Below are positions 1 to 8,408 of a DNA stretch of 64,000 nucleotides, one piece after another; position 1 is the first letter of the stretch, and each line of letters begins with the position of its first letter. A program made the translations under genes and the position numbers. Location: positions 1 to 64,000 of the forward strand of contig NZ_STGK01000006.1 in the NCBI RefSeq assembly GCF_004919105.1, written 5' to 3'. The stretch comes from Nocardioides sp. GY 10113 (GTDB lineage: Bacteria; Actinomycetota; Actinomycetes; Propionibacteriales; Nocardioidaceae). Under the pieces are notes generated by a model. That model was not told the DNA's origin, ran no database searches, and saw only the letters and a program-made list of their open reading frames with translations.

Positions 1-345
1 ATTTCGGCGGCCCACGCCCGCCGCCTGGCCTGCACCGCCAAGATCGTCCCCGCCGTCCTCGGCAGCAAGTCCGAGGTCCTCGACCTCGGCCGCGCCCACC
101 GCCTCTTCACCCCCGCCCAACGCAAGGCGCTCCGGCTCCGCGACACCACCTGCCGCGCGGAAGGCTGCTCGGTCCCCGCCACCTGGTGCGAGGCACACCA
201 CGAACACCCCTGGTCCCGCGGCGGCGCGACCGACCTCAAGAACGCCGTCCTGCTGTGCGGGTTCCACCACCACCGCACCCACGACCCGGCCTACGACACC
301 GACAAGCTCCCCAACGGCGACCACCGCTACCACCGCCGCCGGTGA
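1..345 (+). CDS. DUF222/HNH endonuclease-domain protein, C-terminal part
   Basis: Only the last 114 residues are in the window; the reading frame is open from base 1 to TGA at 343-345. The visible part holds a C-terminal HNH nuclease domain: a Cys pair (CRAEGCSVP), the core CEAHHEHPWSRGGATD, and a distal HHHRTH that would complete the metal site. This is the C-terminal arrangement of the DUF222/13E12-repeat family, multicopy proteins in actinobacteria often found beside mobile or variable DNA. Function within the family is not well established; nuclease activity is inferred from the intact HNH residues. Whether the N-terminal DUF222 part is complete cannot be seen. Confidence 0.85.
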   Translation: MSAAHARRLACTAKIVPAVLGSKSEVLDLGRAHRLFTPAQRKALRLRDTTCRAEGCSVPATWCEAHHEHPWSRGGATDLKNAVLLCGFHHHRTHDPAYDTDKLPNGDHRYHRRR

Positions 346-531
346 CATCCGCCCCGCCTTCTGTGCGCCCCACCCGGCGCGCCCACAGGCGGGCGGAGTG
401 CGTCAGGCGCGGATCGCTCGGTTGGCGTTGTGGGTGACCGGGCGCGACATACACGTGCACGGGCCTCAGGTCGCGACGCGCCAGGGGCGACGCTGTCGGC
501 CAGGTGGAGGTCGCGAGACCTACCGCCCCGA

Positions 532-1530
532 TCAGGCAAGCATCCGAGGGAGCCCGAGCTTCACCCCGACCGACGACTCGAAATGGGTGAGCGCGGCGAT
601 GGCACCCTTGCGGAGGTCCAGCACGAGGACGCCGGTCAGACACTCGTGCCCCGTCGAGGGGTCTGCGACGTACTCTCCCCACCCGAGCTGGCCGTTGCAG
701 CTGACCGGAACCATCGAGGTCAGGCTGGCGGTGTGTGCTCGGACTGCCTCGAGGAAGCTGGCAGCCGCCTCTCGACCGTGGTACTCAAGCGTCAGCGGTG
801 GCATCCGAACCCAGATCTCGTCATCGAAGAGCTCGACGACCCCAGCCACGTCGCCACCGGTGAAGCGCTCCACGAACGTGTCGACGAGACGCTGCTCATC
901 GCCCGTGACCTCACGGGACCGTGTCCCGTCGACCTGCTCCTCCTTCAGTCGGGCGCGCGCCCGCTTGAGGGCGCCGTTGGCGCTGTCCACCGAGATCGCC
1001 AACAGCTGGGCGGTCTCGCGTGCGGAATAGCCCAGCACATCGCGGACGATCAGGACGGCGCGCTGCTGCGCGGGGAGCTGTTGCAGCGCCCGGATGAAGG
1101 CCAGCGAGATGGCCTCCTTCATCTCGAAGCGGCCTTCCGGGCCCGGCGCGGTCTCGGGTAGGTCCACGAGATCGAGGTCGCCGATCGGCTGCAACCACAC
1201 GACCTCGCCGTTGCTGCTCGGCGACGGTGGGCTTCCCGGCAGGGGGTTCGCGATCTGCGGTCGGCGCGCCACGGCCCTGACGTGGTTGAGACATCGATGA
1301 GTGGTGATCCGGTAGAGCCACGTGCGGATCGACGAGCGGCCCTCGAAGCCCGGCAACCCCAGCCATGCAGCGACGAGCGCCTCCTGCAGAGCGTCCTCAG
1401 CGTCTTCGTAGGAGCCGAGGAGCCGGTAGCAGTGCACCAGGAGCTCGGTGCGATGCGGCTCCACCAGCTCGTCGAACGCCTCGCGGTCCCCCGAGCGGGC
1501 CGCCCGCAACAGCTCGTGCAGGTCGCCCAC
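532..1530 (-). CDS. ECF-type RNA polymerase sigma factor with C-terminal SnoaL-like domain (TIGR02960-like)
   Basis: Predicted 332-residue sigma-70-family factor. Region 2 starts near residue 5 (HELLRAARSGDREAFDELV) and includes EDALQEALVAAW. Region 4 lies around residues 140-200 (LPAQQRAVLIVRDVLGYSARE, then the SVDSANGALKRARARL helix). The linker VVWLQPI and the roughly 120-residue SnoaL/NTF2-like tail (VDTFVERFTGG, then HGREAA) are typical of the TIGR02960/SigJ-like group, in which the tail replaces a separate anti-sigma factor. I chose GTG at 1530 because AAGGAGG lies 5 nt upstream. It is divergent from an SDR gene and probably controls the neighbouring oxidoreductase/SRPBCC genes (inference). 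No anti-sigma gene is nearby. Confidence 0.88.
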   Translation of the reverse strand: MGDLHELLRAARSGDREAFDELVEPHRTELLVHCYRLLGSYEDAEDALQEALVAAWLGLPGFEGRSSIRTWLYRITTHRCLNHVRAVARRPQIANPLPGSPPSPSSNGEVVWLQPIGDLDLVDLPETAPGPEGRFEMKEAISLAFIRALQQLPAQQRAVLIVRDVLGYSARETAQLLAISVDSANGALKRARARLKEEQVDGTRSREVTGDEQRLVDTFVERFTGGDVAGVVELFDDEIWVRMPPLTLEYHGREAAASFLEAVRAHTASLTSMVPVSCNGQLGWGEYVADPSTGHECLTGVLVLDLRKGAIAALTHFESSVGVKLGLPRMLA

Positions 1531-1780
1531 GTCAACCTCCTTGGTCGTGACCGACTCCCTTGATGAGTAGACACCCGGTTTCTCCAGAAGTGGTCGTCGG
1601 GCTGGTCCCGCCCCCGGTTGGTCCCGCCGCTCGTGGATCGGCGCGCACGTTCCCTCGATCGCGCACTGGCGCGCCGAGGGCGCTGGCGTCGACGCATGGG
1701 GGACGTGACCAGTTCCTCGTGGCGACGGTGTCTTCATGGATGTGCGCTCCGGGAGCGCCGCCACCAGAGAGGAGAACCCG

Positions 1781-2503
1781 ATGGTCCACCACGCAGTCAC
1801 GAGACTCGACGGGGCAACAGTGCTGATCACAGGTGCCAACCGCGGCCTGGGCGCGGAGCTGGCGAGGGCGGCGAGACAGCGCGGCGCCGACCTGGTCATA
1901 GGCGCCAGCAGGAAGGCACCAGCCGACAGCGGAACCGAGTGGGTCGAGCTGAACCTCGACGACGACGCCTCGATCGACCACGCCGCCCGACAGGCGGGTG
2001 CGGTCGACCTGCTGGTCAACAACGCCGGCCTGTGCGTGGCCGACTGGCTCACCGACGGCACGCTTCTCCATCGGCACCTGCGGACGAACGTGGAGGGTCC
2101 ACGCCGGCTCACCGACCTGATGCTGCCGGGCCTGCGGGCCCGCGGCGGTGCGGTGGTCAACGTCTTGTCCTTGGCCTCCATCTACCCCATCCCGGGCATG
2201 GCGTCCTACTCGGCGTCGAAGTCCGCGGCCATGTCATGGACCCAGACGCTCGCGATCCGCGAAAGGGCCCGCGTCGCGGTCCACGCCGTGTACGCCGGTC
2301 CGATGGACACCGACATGGTGCGAGACCTCGCCATCCCGAAGTCCCCGCCGGGCGACGTCGCTGCCGCTGTCCTCGATGCCGTGGACGACGGGGTGCTCGA
2401 CATCTTCCCCGACGCGATGTCAGCCAGCTTCGCCGACGCCTGGCTCCAGGGCCCAGCCGTGGGTCTGCAGCGAGCAAACGCTGCCATGGCTGAGGCGAGA
2501 TGA
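1781..2503 (+). CDS. SDR family NAD(P)-dependent oxidoreductase
   Basis: 240-residue classical-size short-chain dehydrogenase. Visible motifs are the cofactor-binding TGANRGLG near residue 20, the structural NNAG (LLVNNAGLC), and the catalytic Ser followed by YSASK (Ser-Tyr-Lys triad). ATG at 1781 is preceded by AGAGGAG at about 8 nt; the longer frame from 1736 has no comparable ribosome site. The substrate is unknown. It heads a plus-strand series (SDR, SRPBCC protein, truncated NmrA gene) divergent from an ECF sigma gene. Such sets are commonly the targets of SnoaL-tailed sigma factors, so stress or redox detoxification is plausible but unproven. Confidence 0.88.
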   Translation: MVHHAVTRLDGATVLITGANRGLGAELARAARQRGADLVIGASRKAPADSGTEWVELNLDDDASIDHAARQAGAVDLLVNNAGLCVADWLTDGTLLHRHLRTNVEGPRRLTDLMLPGLRARGGAVVNVLSLASIYPIPGMASYSASKSAAMSWTQTLAIRERARVAVHAVYAGPMDTDMVRDLAIPKSPPGDVAAAVLDAVDDGVLDIFPDAMSASFADAWLQGPAVGLQRANAAMAEAR

Positions 2504-2593
2504 GGGAGCGCGTGCTCGACGCCACCGCCCGTGCGATGGCCGGCGGCGTTCCTCCCTCGGCCCACCACCGACCCATCAGAGAAAGGGAACTCA

Positions 2594-3076
2594 ATGCAGC
2601 CACACTCCTTCACCACCACCTACCTCGTCGACCGCGCACCAGGTGAGGTGATCTCAGCCATCTGCGACGTCCGTGCCTGGTGGTCCGGCGACATCGTCGG
2701 TCCGACCCGAGCGCCCGGCGACGTGTTCGAGTACCGGTTCGAGGACATCCACCACTCAAGGATCCGTGTCGAGGCGGTGAGTGACACGCGCGTCGTCTGG
2801 CTCGTCCTCGACACCCACCTCGCCTTCGTCGAGGACCAGTCCGAGTGGGTGGGCACCCAGATCGTCTTCGACGTCGACGACGCAGGAGAGGCCACCCGGT
2901 TCACCTTCACCCACGACGGGCTGGTCCCCGACTTCGAGTGTTACGACGCCTGCCAGCAGGGCTGGACGATGTACGCGGGCGGAAGCCTGCAACGCCTGCT
3001 CCGGACCGGTCGGGGCGACCCCGCCGGTGACGGCAACGCGCGCACCGCGGCCGAAGCCGCTCAGCTCGCGAACTGA
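2594..3076 (+). CDS. SRPBCC (START/AHSA1-like) domain protein
   Basis: 160-residue single-domain protein of the SRPBCC superfamily: an N-terminal strand (FTTTYLVDRAPGEVISAI), the Trp pair AWWSGD, GDVFEYRF, and a C-terminal amphipathic helix (QQGWTMYAGGSLQRLL) that would close a hydrophobic pocket. Such proteins bind hydrophobic ligands or act as small cyclase/hydrolase-like enzymes; no ligand can be assigned. ATG at 2594 is preceded by GAAAGGGAA and is preferred over an upstream in-frame ATG at 2531. It lies 90 nt after the SDR gene on the same strand and is probably co-transcribed with it. Confidence 0.8.
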   Translation: MQPHSFTTTYLVDRAPGEVISAICDVRAWWSGDIVGPTRAPGDVFEYRFEDIHHSRIRVEAVSDTRVVWLVLDTHLAFVEDQSEWVGTQIVFDVDDAGEATRFTFTHDGLVPDFECYDACQQGWTMYAGGSLQRLLRTGRGDPAGDGNARTAAEAAQLAN

Positions 3077-3171
3077 GAACCAGGCAGCGCCAGTTCTGGG
3101 TCGACTCGACGGACGCCTCGGGCCTCGCACCCTTCTGCTCACCACCATCACGGAAGGTCAGGGCACACCTG

Positions 3172-3605
3172 ATGAACATTCTGGTCACCGGAGCCAACGG
3201 ACATGTCTGCAATGCGCTCCTCGGCGCGCTCGCGCGGCAGTCGGCAGCGGACGTTCGGGCACTCGTACGCCACACATCACGAGCGCCGGACCGCTCCGAC
3301 GTCGCGACGTACGTCGGTGACCTTGACGAACCGTCGTCCCTGGCTGAGGCGCTCGCCGGTGTCGACGTGCTGTGGTTGCTCACTGCCATGGGAGCCAACG
3401 CTCCGCACGCCAGCTCCAACGCGGTCGCAGCGGCCAAGGGCGCCGGCGTGCAACACGTCGTGCGCATGTCGGCTGTCGGTGCGGCCTACGACGCTCCCAC
3501 GCGCAACGGTCGGATGCACGCGCTGTCCGACGCAGAGCTCCAGTCATCAGGCCTGGGCTGGACGATCCTGCGACCACACTTCTTCATGCAGGTTCTCCTC
3601 GGAGC
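3172..3605 (+). pseudogene. NmrA/SDR-a5-like NAD(P)-binding protein, 3' truncated
   Basis: The first about 140 residues are a clean atypical SDR/NmrA Rossmann domain: MNILVTGANGHV, a DVRALVRHTSR cofactor loop, VGDLDEPSSL, a HVVRMSAVGA strand and GLGWTILRPHFFMQ. Homology then stops abruptly around 3600. The frame stays open but continues as Pro/Arg-rich translation antisense to the DNA-repair polymerase gene ending at 3681. Family members are about 280 residues, so roughly half is missing. The end point is approximate because no repeat or insertion sequence marks it. This looks like a deletion or recombination scar that left the lower-GC cassette (about 0.4-3.6 kb) joined to the NHEJ locus. 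Confidence 0.75.
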
Positions 3606-3680
3606 GAGACGGCCCCCCCGCAACAACCTGTCACGCTGGGCACCCGTCGCCCCTCCCCGCCCGGCGCACGCGCACGCGAC

Positions 3681-4574
3681 TCAGGCGAACAGGTCGCCGT
3701 GCTCCTCCACTCGCGCCAGCACCGCCGCCGGGCCGAGCTGCTCCAGCGCCAGCGGGTCCTCGGCGCCGGCCTCGACCTCCGCCCAGGTGAGCGGCGCGGC
3801 CACCTGCGGCCGGTCCGTCCCGCGCAGCGAGTACGGCGACACGGTGGTCTTCGAGCCGGCGTTCTGCGACCAGTCCAGGAAGACCTTCCCGCGACGCCGC
3901 GACTTCGTCATCGAGGCCGTCACCTGCTGCGGGTGCGCCGCCTGCAGCTCCTCGGCGACCAGCCGGGCCACCTCCGAGGTCTCCTCCGAGGGCAGGTACG
4001 CCGACAGCTCGGCGTACAGGTGCAGGCCCTTGCTGCCGCTGGCCACCGGCCGGGCGTCCAGGCCGCGGCGACCGAGGGCCTCGCGCACCAGCAGCGCCAC
4101 CTGGCTGCACTCCCCCAGCCCGGCGCCGTCGCCGGGGTCGAGGTCGACGACCAGCCGGTCGGCGCCCCGCGGCTCCCCCGAGTCGTCCACGGTCCACTGG
4201 TGCACGTGCAGCTCGAGGGCCGCCAGGTTGACCATCCACATCAGCGTGGCCAGGTCCTCCACGATCGGGAACTCCAGGGTGTCGCCGTGCCGGCTCGGCC
4301 CGCGGGACCCGGTGGTCGGCACCTCGACCGTGCGCACCCACGACGGTGTGCCGGCGGGAGCGTTCTTCTCGAAGAAGCTCATCGCGTTCACCCCGTGCGG
4401 CCAGCGCACGCGGGTCACCGGGCGCCCGGCCAGGTGCGGCAGCAGCACCGGCGCGACCCGCGCGTAGTAGTCCAGCACCTCCCCCTTGGTCGTCCCGGTC
4501 GCCGGGTAGAGCACCTTCTCCAGGTTGGTCAGCTTGAGGGTGCGACCCTCGACCTCGACCCAGGTCTCGCTCAT
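3681..4574 (-). CDS. ligD: NHEJ primase/polymerase (LigD polymerase-domain protein)
   Basis: 297 residues, equal to the polymerase domain of LigD and nothing more. Archaeo-eukaryotic-primase-type features are visible: LTNLEKVLYP at the N-terminus, VRWPHGVNAMSFFEKN, the metal-binding VVDLDPGDG, the SGSKGLHLY strand, and a late KVFLDWSQNA. In bacterial end joining this enzyme fills gaps and adds ribonucleotides at double-strand breaks held by Ku. It is the second gene of a two-gene operon: its ATG overlaps the ligase stop in an ATGA quadruplet (4571-4574), so the two are probably translationally coupled. The symbol denotes the LigD polymerase module only; the domains are split between genes here. 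Confidence 0.9.
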   Translation of the reverse strand: MSETWVEVEGRTLKLTNLEKVLYPATGTTKGEVLDYYARVAPVLLPHLAGRPVTRVRWPHGVNAMSFFEKNAPAGTPSWVRTVEVPTTGSRGPSRHGDTLEFPIVEDLATLMWMVNLAALELHVHQWTVDDSGEPRGADRLVVDLDPGDGAGLGECSQVALLVREALGRRGLDARPVASGSKGLHLYAELSAYLPSEETSEVARLVAEELQAAHPQQVTASMTKSRRRGKVFLDWSQNAGSKTTVSPYSLRGTDRPQVAAPLTWAEVEAGAEDPLALEQLGPAAVLARVEEHGDLFA

Positions 4575-5554
4575 CGCGCTCCCGCCTCCCCCGCGGCACC
4601 GGGCAGCAGGTCCGCGGGGACCAGGTCGCCCCGCACCCCCTGGTACGACGGCTGCCGGAGCCGCTCGTAGCCGACCCCGTGGGTGTCCACGTCCACCACC
4701 AGCAGCGGCTCGACCCAGTGGGTGCCGGCCGCGTCCACCCGGGGCACCTCGTCGGCGAACGGGGAGTCCGCGCGCCCCAGGCCGGCGACGAGCTCGGCGA
4801 GCAGCCGCGACTGCTTCGGGCCGATCCCGCTGCCGACCCGACCCCGGTAGCGCAGGCCGTCGGCGGTGGGCTCGCCCACCAGCAGCGCAGCCAGCCGTTC
4901 GCTCCCGGGGCGCGATCCGGTCTGCGGGCGCCACCCGCCCACCACGTAGGAGCCGCGGTGCCGGTGGGCGAACTTGAGCCAGGCCGCGGACCGCTCGCCG
5001 GGCCGGTAGGTGGAGTCGAGCCGCTTGCTGACGATCCCCTCGAGCCCCTGTTGCCGGGTCGCCTCCAGCAGCATCTCGCCGTCGTCGTACTGCGCCGGGA
5101 CCTGCCACCCCGAGGCGCCGAGGTCGAGGCCCTCCAACCGGGCCCGACGCTCGGCCAGCGGCAGGCCGGTGAGGTCCTCGTCGCCGACGCGCAACAGGTC
5201 GAAGGCCATGAACGTGGCCGGCGTCGCGGCCGCGTGCCGGGCGACCGCGCTCGCCCTGCGCACGTGGATCCGCTCGGCGAGGACCCGGAAGTCGGGGAGT
5301 CCGCGCTCGTTGAGCGCGATGATCTCGCCGTCGACCACCAGGCCCGGTCCGGGCGGCGGCGTGGCGAGCTCGGGCCACGCCTCGGTGATCCGGTTGCCGT
5401 TGCGGCTGCGCAGCTCCACGCCCCCCTCGTCCCCGGTGGTGAACGCCAGCGCGCGCACCCCGTCCCACTTCACCTCGTGCCGCCAGCCGGCGCCGGCCGG
5501 GACGTGCTCGCCCGGTGCGGCGAGCATCGGACGCAGGTCGGCGGGGGCGGGCAC
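4571..5554 (-). CDS. ATP-dependent DNA ligase (LigD/LigC-type)
   Basis: 327-residue nucleotidyltransferase plus OB-fold ligase. Motif I is EVKWDGVR (Lys accepts AMP). Further motifs are RSRNGNRIT, VVDGEIIAL, LEGIVSKRLDS and the motif V-like AAWLKFAHR, followed by an OB domain containing YRGRVGSGIG. GTG at 5554 is used. It should seal DNA ends in Ku-dependent end joining with the polymerase encoded just downstream, which overlaps by 4 nt. The ku gene starts 51 bp away on the other strand. No phosphoesterase (3'-end processing) domain is present in either protein, unlike the three-domain LigD of mycobacteria. A LigC-like backup ligase role is the alternative. Confidence 0.9.
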   Translation of the reverse strand: MPAPADLRPMLAAPGEHVPAGAGWRHEVKWDGVRALAFTTGDEGGVELRSRNGNRITEAWPELATPPPGPGLVVDGEIIALNERGLPDFRVLAERIHVRRASAVARHAAATPATFMAFDLLRVGDEDLTGLPLAERRARLEGLDLGASGWQVPAQYDDGEMLLEATRQQGLEGIVSKRLDSTYRPGERSAAWLKFAHRHRGSYVVGGWRPQTGSRPGSERLAALLVGEPTADGLRYRGRVGSGIGPKQSRLLAELVAGLGRADSPFADEVPRVDAAGTHWVEPLLVVDVDTHGVGYERLRQPSYQGVRGDLVPADLLPGAAGEAGAR

Positions 5555-5593
5555 GTTCCCATCTCACCAGAACCGGGGGTCGGTGCGGGCGCG

Positions 5594-5605
5594 TAGGCTC
5601 GGCCC
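5594..5605 (+). promoter_or_regulatory. -10 hexamer TAGGCT of a probable leaderless ku promoter
   Basis: TAGGCT at 5594-5599 lies exactly 6 nt before the ku ATG at 5606. Transcription would therefore start at or next to the A of ATG, and no ribosome-binding site is visible. The same spacing recurs upstream of several other genes in this window. Confidence 0.5.
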
Positions 5606-6556
5606 ATGCGTGCGATCTGGAAGGGCGCGGTCTCCTTCGGGCTGGTCAGCGTCCCGGTGAAGCTCTACTCCGCGACCGAGAGCCACGACGTCTCCTTCCG
5701 GCAGGTGCACGCCGCCGACGGCGGCCGGATCCGCTACCAACGGGTCTGCTCCATCGACGGCGAGGAGGTGGCCTACTCCGACATCGCCAAGGGCTACGAG
5801 ACCGAGGACGGGGAGATGGTGGTGCTCACCGACGACGACCTGGCCGGGCTGCCCTCGACGTCGTCGCGCGAGATCTCGGTGGAGAAGTTCGTGCCCAGCG
5901 ACCAGATCGACCCGATGCTCTTCGAGAAGTCCTACTACCTCGAGCCGGAGTCGACCGGGGCCAAGCCCTACGCGCTGCTGCGCCAGGCGCTGGTCGAGGC
6001 CGACCGGATGGCCGTGGTCACCATCGCGCTGCGGCAGCGGACGACCACCGCGGTCCTCCGGGTCCGCGGCGACGTGATCGTGCTGCAGACGATGATGTGG
6101 CCCGACGAGATCCGCACCCCGGACTTCACCGTCGAGACCGGCGAGGTCAAGGACGCCGAGGTGCAGATGGCCCGGATGCTCGTCGAGACGCTGGCCGGCG
6201 ACTTCGACCCCGGCGAGTTCGAGGACGACTACGCCGAGGCGGTGCAGGCCGTGGTCCGGGCGAAGATCGAGGGCGGCGAGGTGCAGCGGACCCCGACGTC
6301 GACGAAGACCGGCGGCGAGGTCGTCGACCTGCTGGCCGCGCTGCAGCGGTCGGTGGAGGCGGCGAAGACCGCGCGCGGAGAGGACGCCCCCGAGGCGGCG
6401 GAGCAGGACTCGGAGTCCGACGACGCTCCCGCGAAGAAGGCCCCGGCGAAGAAGGCACCGACGAAGAAGACAGCGGCCCAGAAGGCACCGGCGAAGAAGA
6501 CAGCGGCCAAGAAGACAGCGGCCAAGAAGGCCCCCGCCAAGAAGAAGGCGAGCTGA
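5606..6556 (+). CDS. ku: Ku homodimer DNA end-binding protein
   Basis: 316 residues. The N-terminal about 250 residues are the bacterial Ku core: MRAIWKGAVSFGLVSVPVKLY, then CSIDGEEV, YYLEP and VLRVRGDVIVLQTMMWPDEI. Ku rings load on double-strand ends and recruit the LigD activities encoded divergently alongside. The last about 50 residues are a low-complexity basic tail of repeated AKKAPAKK/AKKTA blocks. This is like the extended lysine-rich C-termini of actinobacterial Ku, which are known to help DNA binding and bridging. The DNA for the tail is correspondingly repetitive (6425-6550), a place where length could vary between strains. The start has no ribosome site and appears leaderless. Confidence 0.95.
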   Translation: MRAIWKGAVSFGLVSVPVKLYSATESHDVSFRQVHAADGGRIRYQRVCSIDGEEVAYSDIAKGYETEDGEMVVLTDDDLAGLPSTSSREISVEKFVPSDQIDPMLFEKSYYLEPESTGAKPYALLRQALVEADRMAVVTIALRQRTTTAVLRVRGDVIVLQTMMWPDEIRTPDFTVETGEVKDAEVQMARMLVETLAGDFDPGEFEDDYAEAVQAVVRAKIEGGEVQRTPTSTKTGGEVVDLLAALQRSVEAAKTARGEDAPEAAEQDSESDDAPAKKAPAKKAPTKKTAAQKAPAKKTAAKKTAAKKAPAKKKAS

Positions 6557-6565
6557 GCCGAGGGC

Positions 6566-8284
6566 TCAGCCGACCTTTGCCTCGGCGTCGGCGATCAGGT
6601 CCTTGACCGCGTCGATCGACCGGATCCGGCCGCTGGCGACCGGGCTCGACGGGTCGATGTAGAGCGACGTCGGGATGCCGATCAGCTCACCGTCGTCGTC
6701 GATCGCCATCCCGCCCGAGTTCCCGGGCGCGATCCGTGCGTCGGTGTCCAGCTCGGAGCGGGGGCCCAGCTGCGGGTCGTTGAGCACGGTCGAGATCACG
6801 CCGGTGGTCACCGTGATCGAGTCGCCGGCGCCGGCCACCGCCGGGAAGCCGAGCACCGTCACGTCGTCCCCGGCGCGCAGCGGCGCCGAGCTGCCGATCG
6901 GGACCGTCGGCAGGTCCGGCTCCGTGGTCAGCGGCCTCCCACCGGCGTCGGCGTAGATCTCGATGATCGCGGCGTCGAGGTATCCGTCGGCCTCCACCAC
7001 CCGCGCCCGATAGGCGGCCGGCTCGCTGGTGTCGGTCAGGCCGTCGGTGAGCGAGATCAGCAGATAGTCGGGGTTCGCGATCGCCTCGCCCTGGCCGTAC
7101 TGCTCGGCGATCCCCGGCGCCTCCGGCGCCGCGACGTGGGCGTTGGTGAGGATCAGCCCGTCCGAGCGCAGGATCGATCCCGATCCGCCGTAGGTGATCA
7201 CGCTGCGCCCGGGGTCGTCGAGGTAGTAGCTCTCCGCGCTGATCTTGACGGTGGCCGCCTTCGCCGCGTCCAGGTCCGCCCGGGCGAGGCCACCCGACCC
7301 ACCCGTCCCGCTGGGCGTCGGCTCCACGGGCCGGCCGACCGACTGGTCGCGGTCGCCGGTCCACCAGGCCACCCCCGCCACCACGCCGACCAGCAGCACG
7401 ACCACCGCGGCCGCGACGCCGACCACGGCGAGCCGACGGAGCCGGCGGCGGCGGGCGATGCGCTGCTCCTCCTCGGCGGCGGAGAGGATCGGGACCAGCG
7501 TGAGCTCGGGGCCGGCCACGGGATGGCCGAGGCGCAGCACGGTGCGCTCGTGGAAGCGGAGCGTCGCCACGCGCCGCCCCTCGTGGAAGGTGCCCTCACC
7601 GGAGACGTTGGTATAGGTCCACGCGCCGGGCACCCCCTGGACCAGGCCGTGCTGCCGCGAGCACGCGGGGTCGGTCAGCACCACCGTGCAGTCGGTACGC
7701 CGCCCGACGCTGATCTGGGCGGGGTGCCGGAACCGGTACTCGCGCCCCTCGGCCACCAGCAGCAGGTCCGGCCCCGTCCGGTCCGGGGCCGGCCCGCGGG
7801 GCCCGGCCGCCCGCGGTCCGGGATAGGCGGCCAGGACCTCGGTACGGTCCTCCCCCGGCGGCACCGGGGCCTCCGGCGCAGGCGGGGCTGGCGCCGGGGC
7901 AGGCCGCTCCGTGCTGGTCGTCCCCGGCGGCTCCGCGATCGGCGCCGGGGACACCGGCGCCGACGCGTCCGCCTCGTCGGCGGGCACCTGGTCCGCGGGG
8001 GTGATCACCAGCTCGACCCCGGAGGCGGGCGGTCCGCAGCGGACCACGACCCGGCCCTCGATCCTCAGCTCGCCGATCCGGCGCCCGTCCACGAAGGTGC
8101 CGAACTGGCTACCGGCGTCGACCAGCAGCCAGCCGCGCTCGTCGGCCCGCAGCTCGGCGTGCCGGCGCGAGACCGAGGTCGCGGTGAGCAGCACGTCCGC
8201 CTCGATCGCGCGGCCGATCAGGAACCGGCTCTTGCCGTCCAGGCGCAGCACACGGCCATCGACCTCGACGACGAGCGGCGTCAC
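6566..8284 (-). CDS. Double-FHA, membrane-anchored trypsin-like serine protease
   Basis: 572 residues in an unusual order. FHA domain 1 is at about 20-90 (IGRAIEAD, SVSRRHAEL, GTFVDG). A Pro/Ala-rich linker runs to about 170. FHA domain 2 is at about 175-260 (SVGRRTD, SRQHGLV). A basic RRRRLRR stop-transfer precedes one membrane helix (about 285-308), and an outside S1C/HtrA-like protease domain runs from about 340 to 570. Catalytic residues are visible: His in LTNAHVA, Asp in YLDAAIIEI, Ser in APGNSGGMAI. No PDZ domain follows. Two cytoplasmic phosphothreonine-reading FHA domains tied to an extracytoplasmic protease suggest Ser/Thr-kinase-controlled proteolysis; this is inference. It converges with ku, whose stop is 9 bp away. 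Confidence 0.88.
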   Translation of the reverse strand: MTPLVVEVDGRVLRLDGKSRFLIGRAIEADVLLTATSVSRRHAELRADERGWLLVDAGSQFGTFVDGRRIGELRIEGRVVVRCGPPASGVELVITPADQVPADEADASAPVSPAPIAEPPGTTSTERPAPAPAPPAPEAPVPPGEDRTEVLAAYPGPRAAGPRGPAPDRTGPDLLLVAEGREYRFRHPAQISVGRRTDCTVVLTDPACSRQHGLVQGVPGAWTYTNVSGEGTFHEGRRVATLRFHERTVLRLGHPVAGPELTLVPILSAAEEEQRIARRRRLRRLAVVGVAAAVVVLLVGVVAGVAWWTGDRDQSVGRPVEPTPSGTGGSGGLARADLDAAKAATVKISAESYYLDDPGRSVITYGGSGSILRSDGLILTNAHVAAPEAPGIAEQYGQGEAIANPDYLLISLTDGLTDTSEPAAYRARVVEADGYLDAAIIEIYADAGGRPLTTEPDLPTVPIGSSAPLRAGDDVTVLGFPAVAGAGDSITVTTGVISTVLNDPQLGPRSELDTDARIAPGNSGGMAIDDDGELIGIPTSLYIDPSSPVASGRIRSIDAVKDLIADAEAKVG

Positions 8285-8408
8285 CCGTCCACCTCAGGCG
8301 CCTCGGCGTCCGCCTCGACGCCCGCAGCCAGCACCATCGGTGGGAACCTCCGTGCTCGCTCGACCTCTCCTCGCCAATGTAACGCCTCGCGCCGAGCCGG
8401 GGAGCGGC

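Noticed and set aside
3605..4670. Continuation of the NmrA frame and other plus-strand frames through 3.6-4.7 kb
   Set aside because: They run antisense to the DNA-repair polymerase gene, whose motifs are complete, and their translation is Pro/Arg/Ala-rich with no domain.
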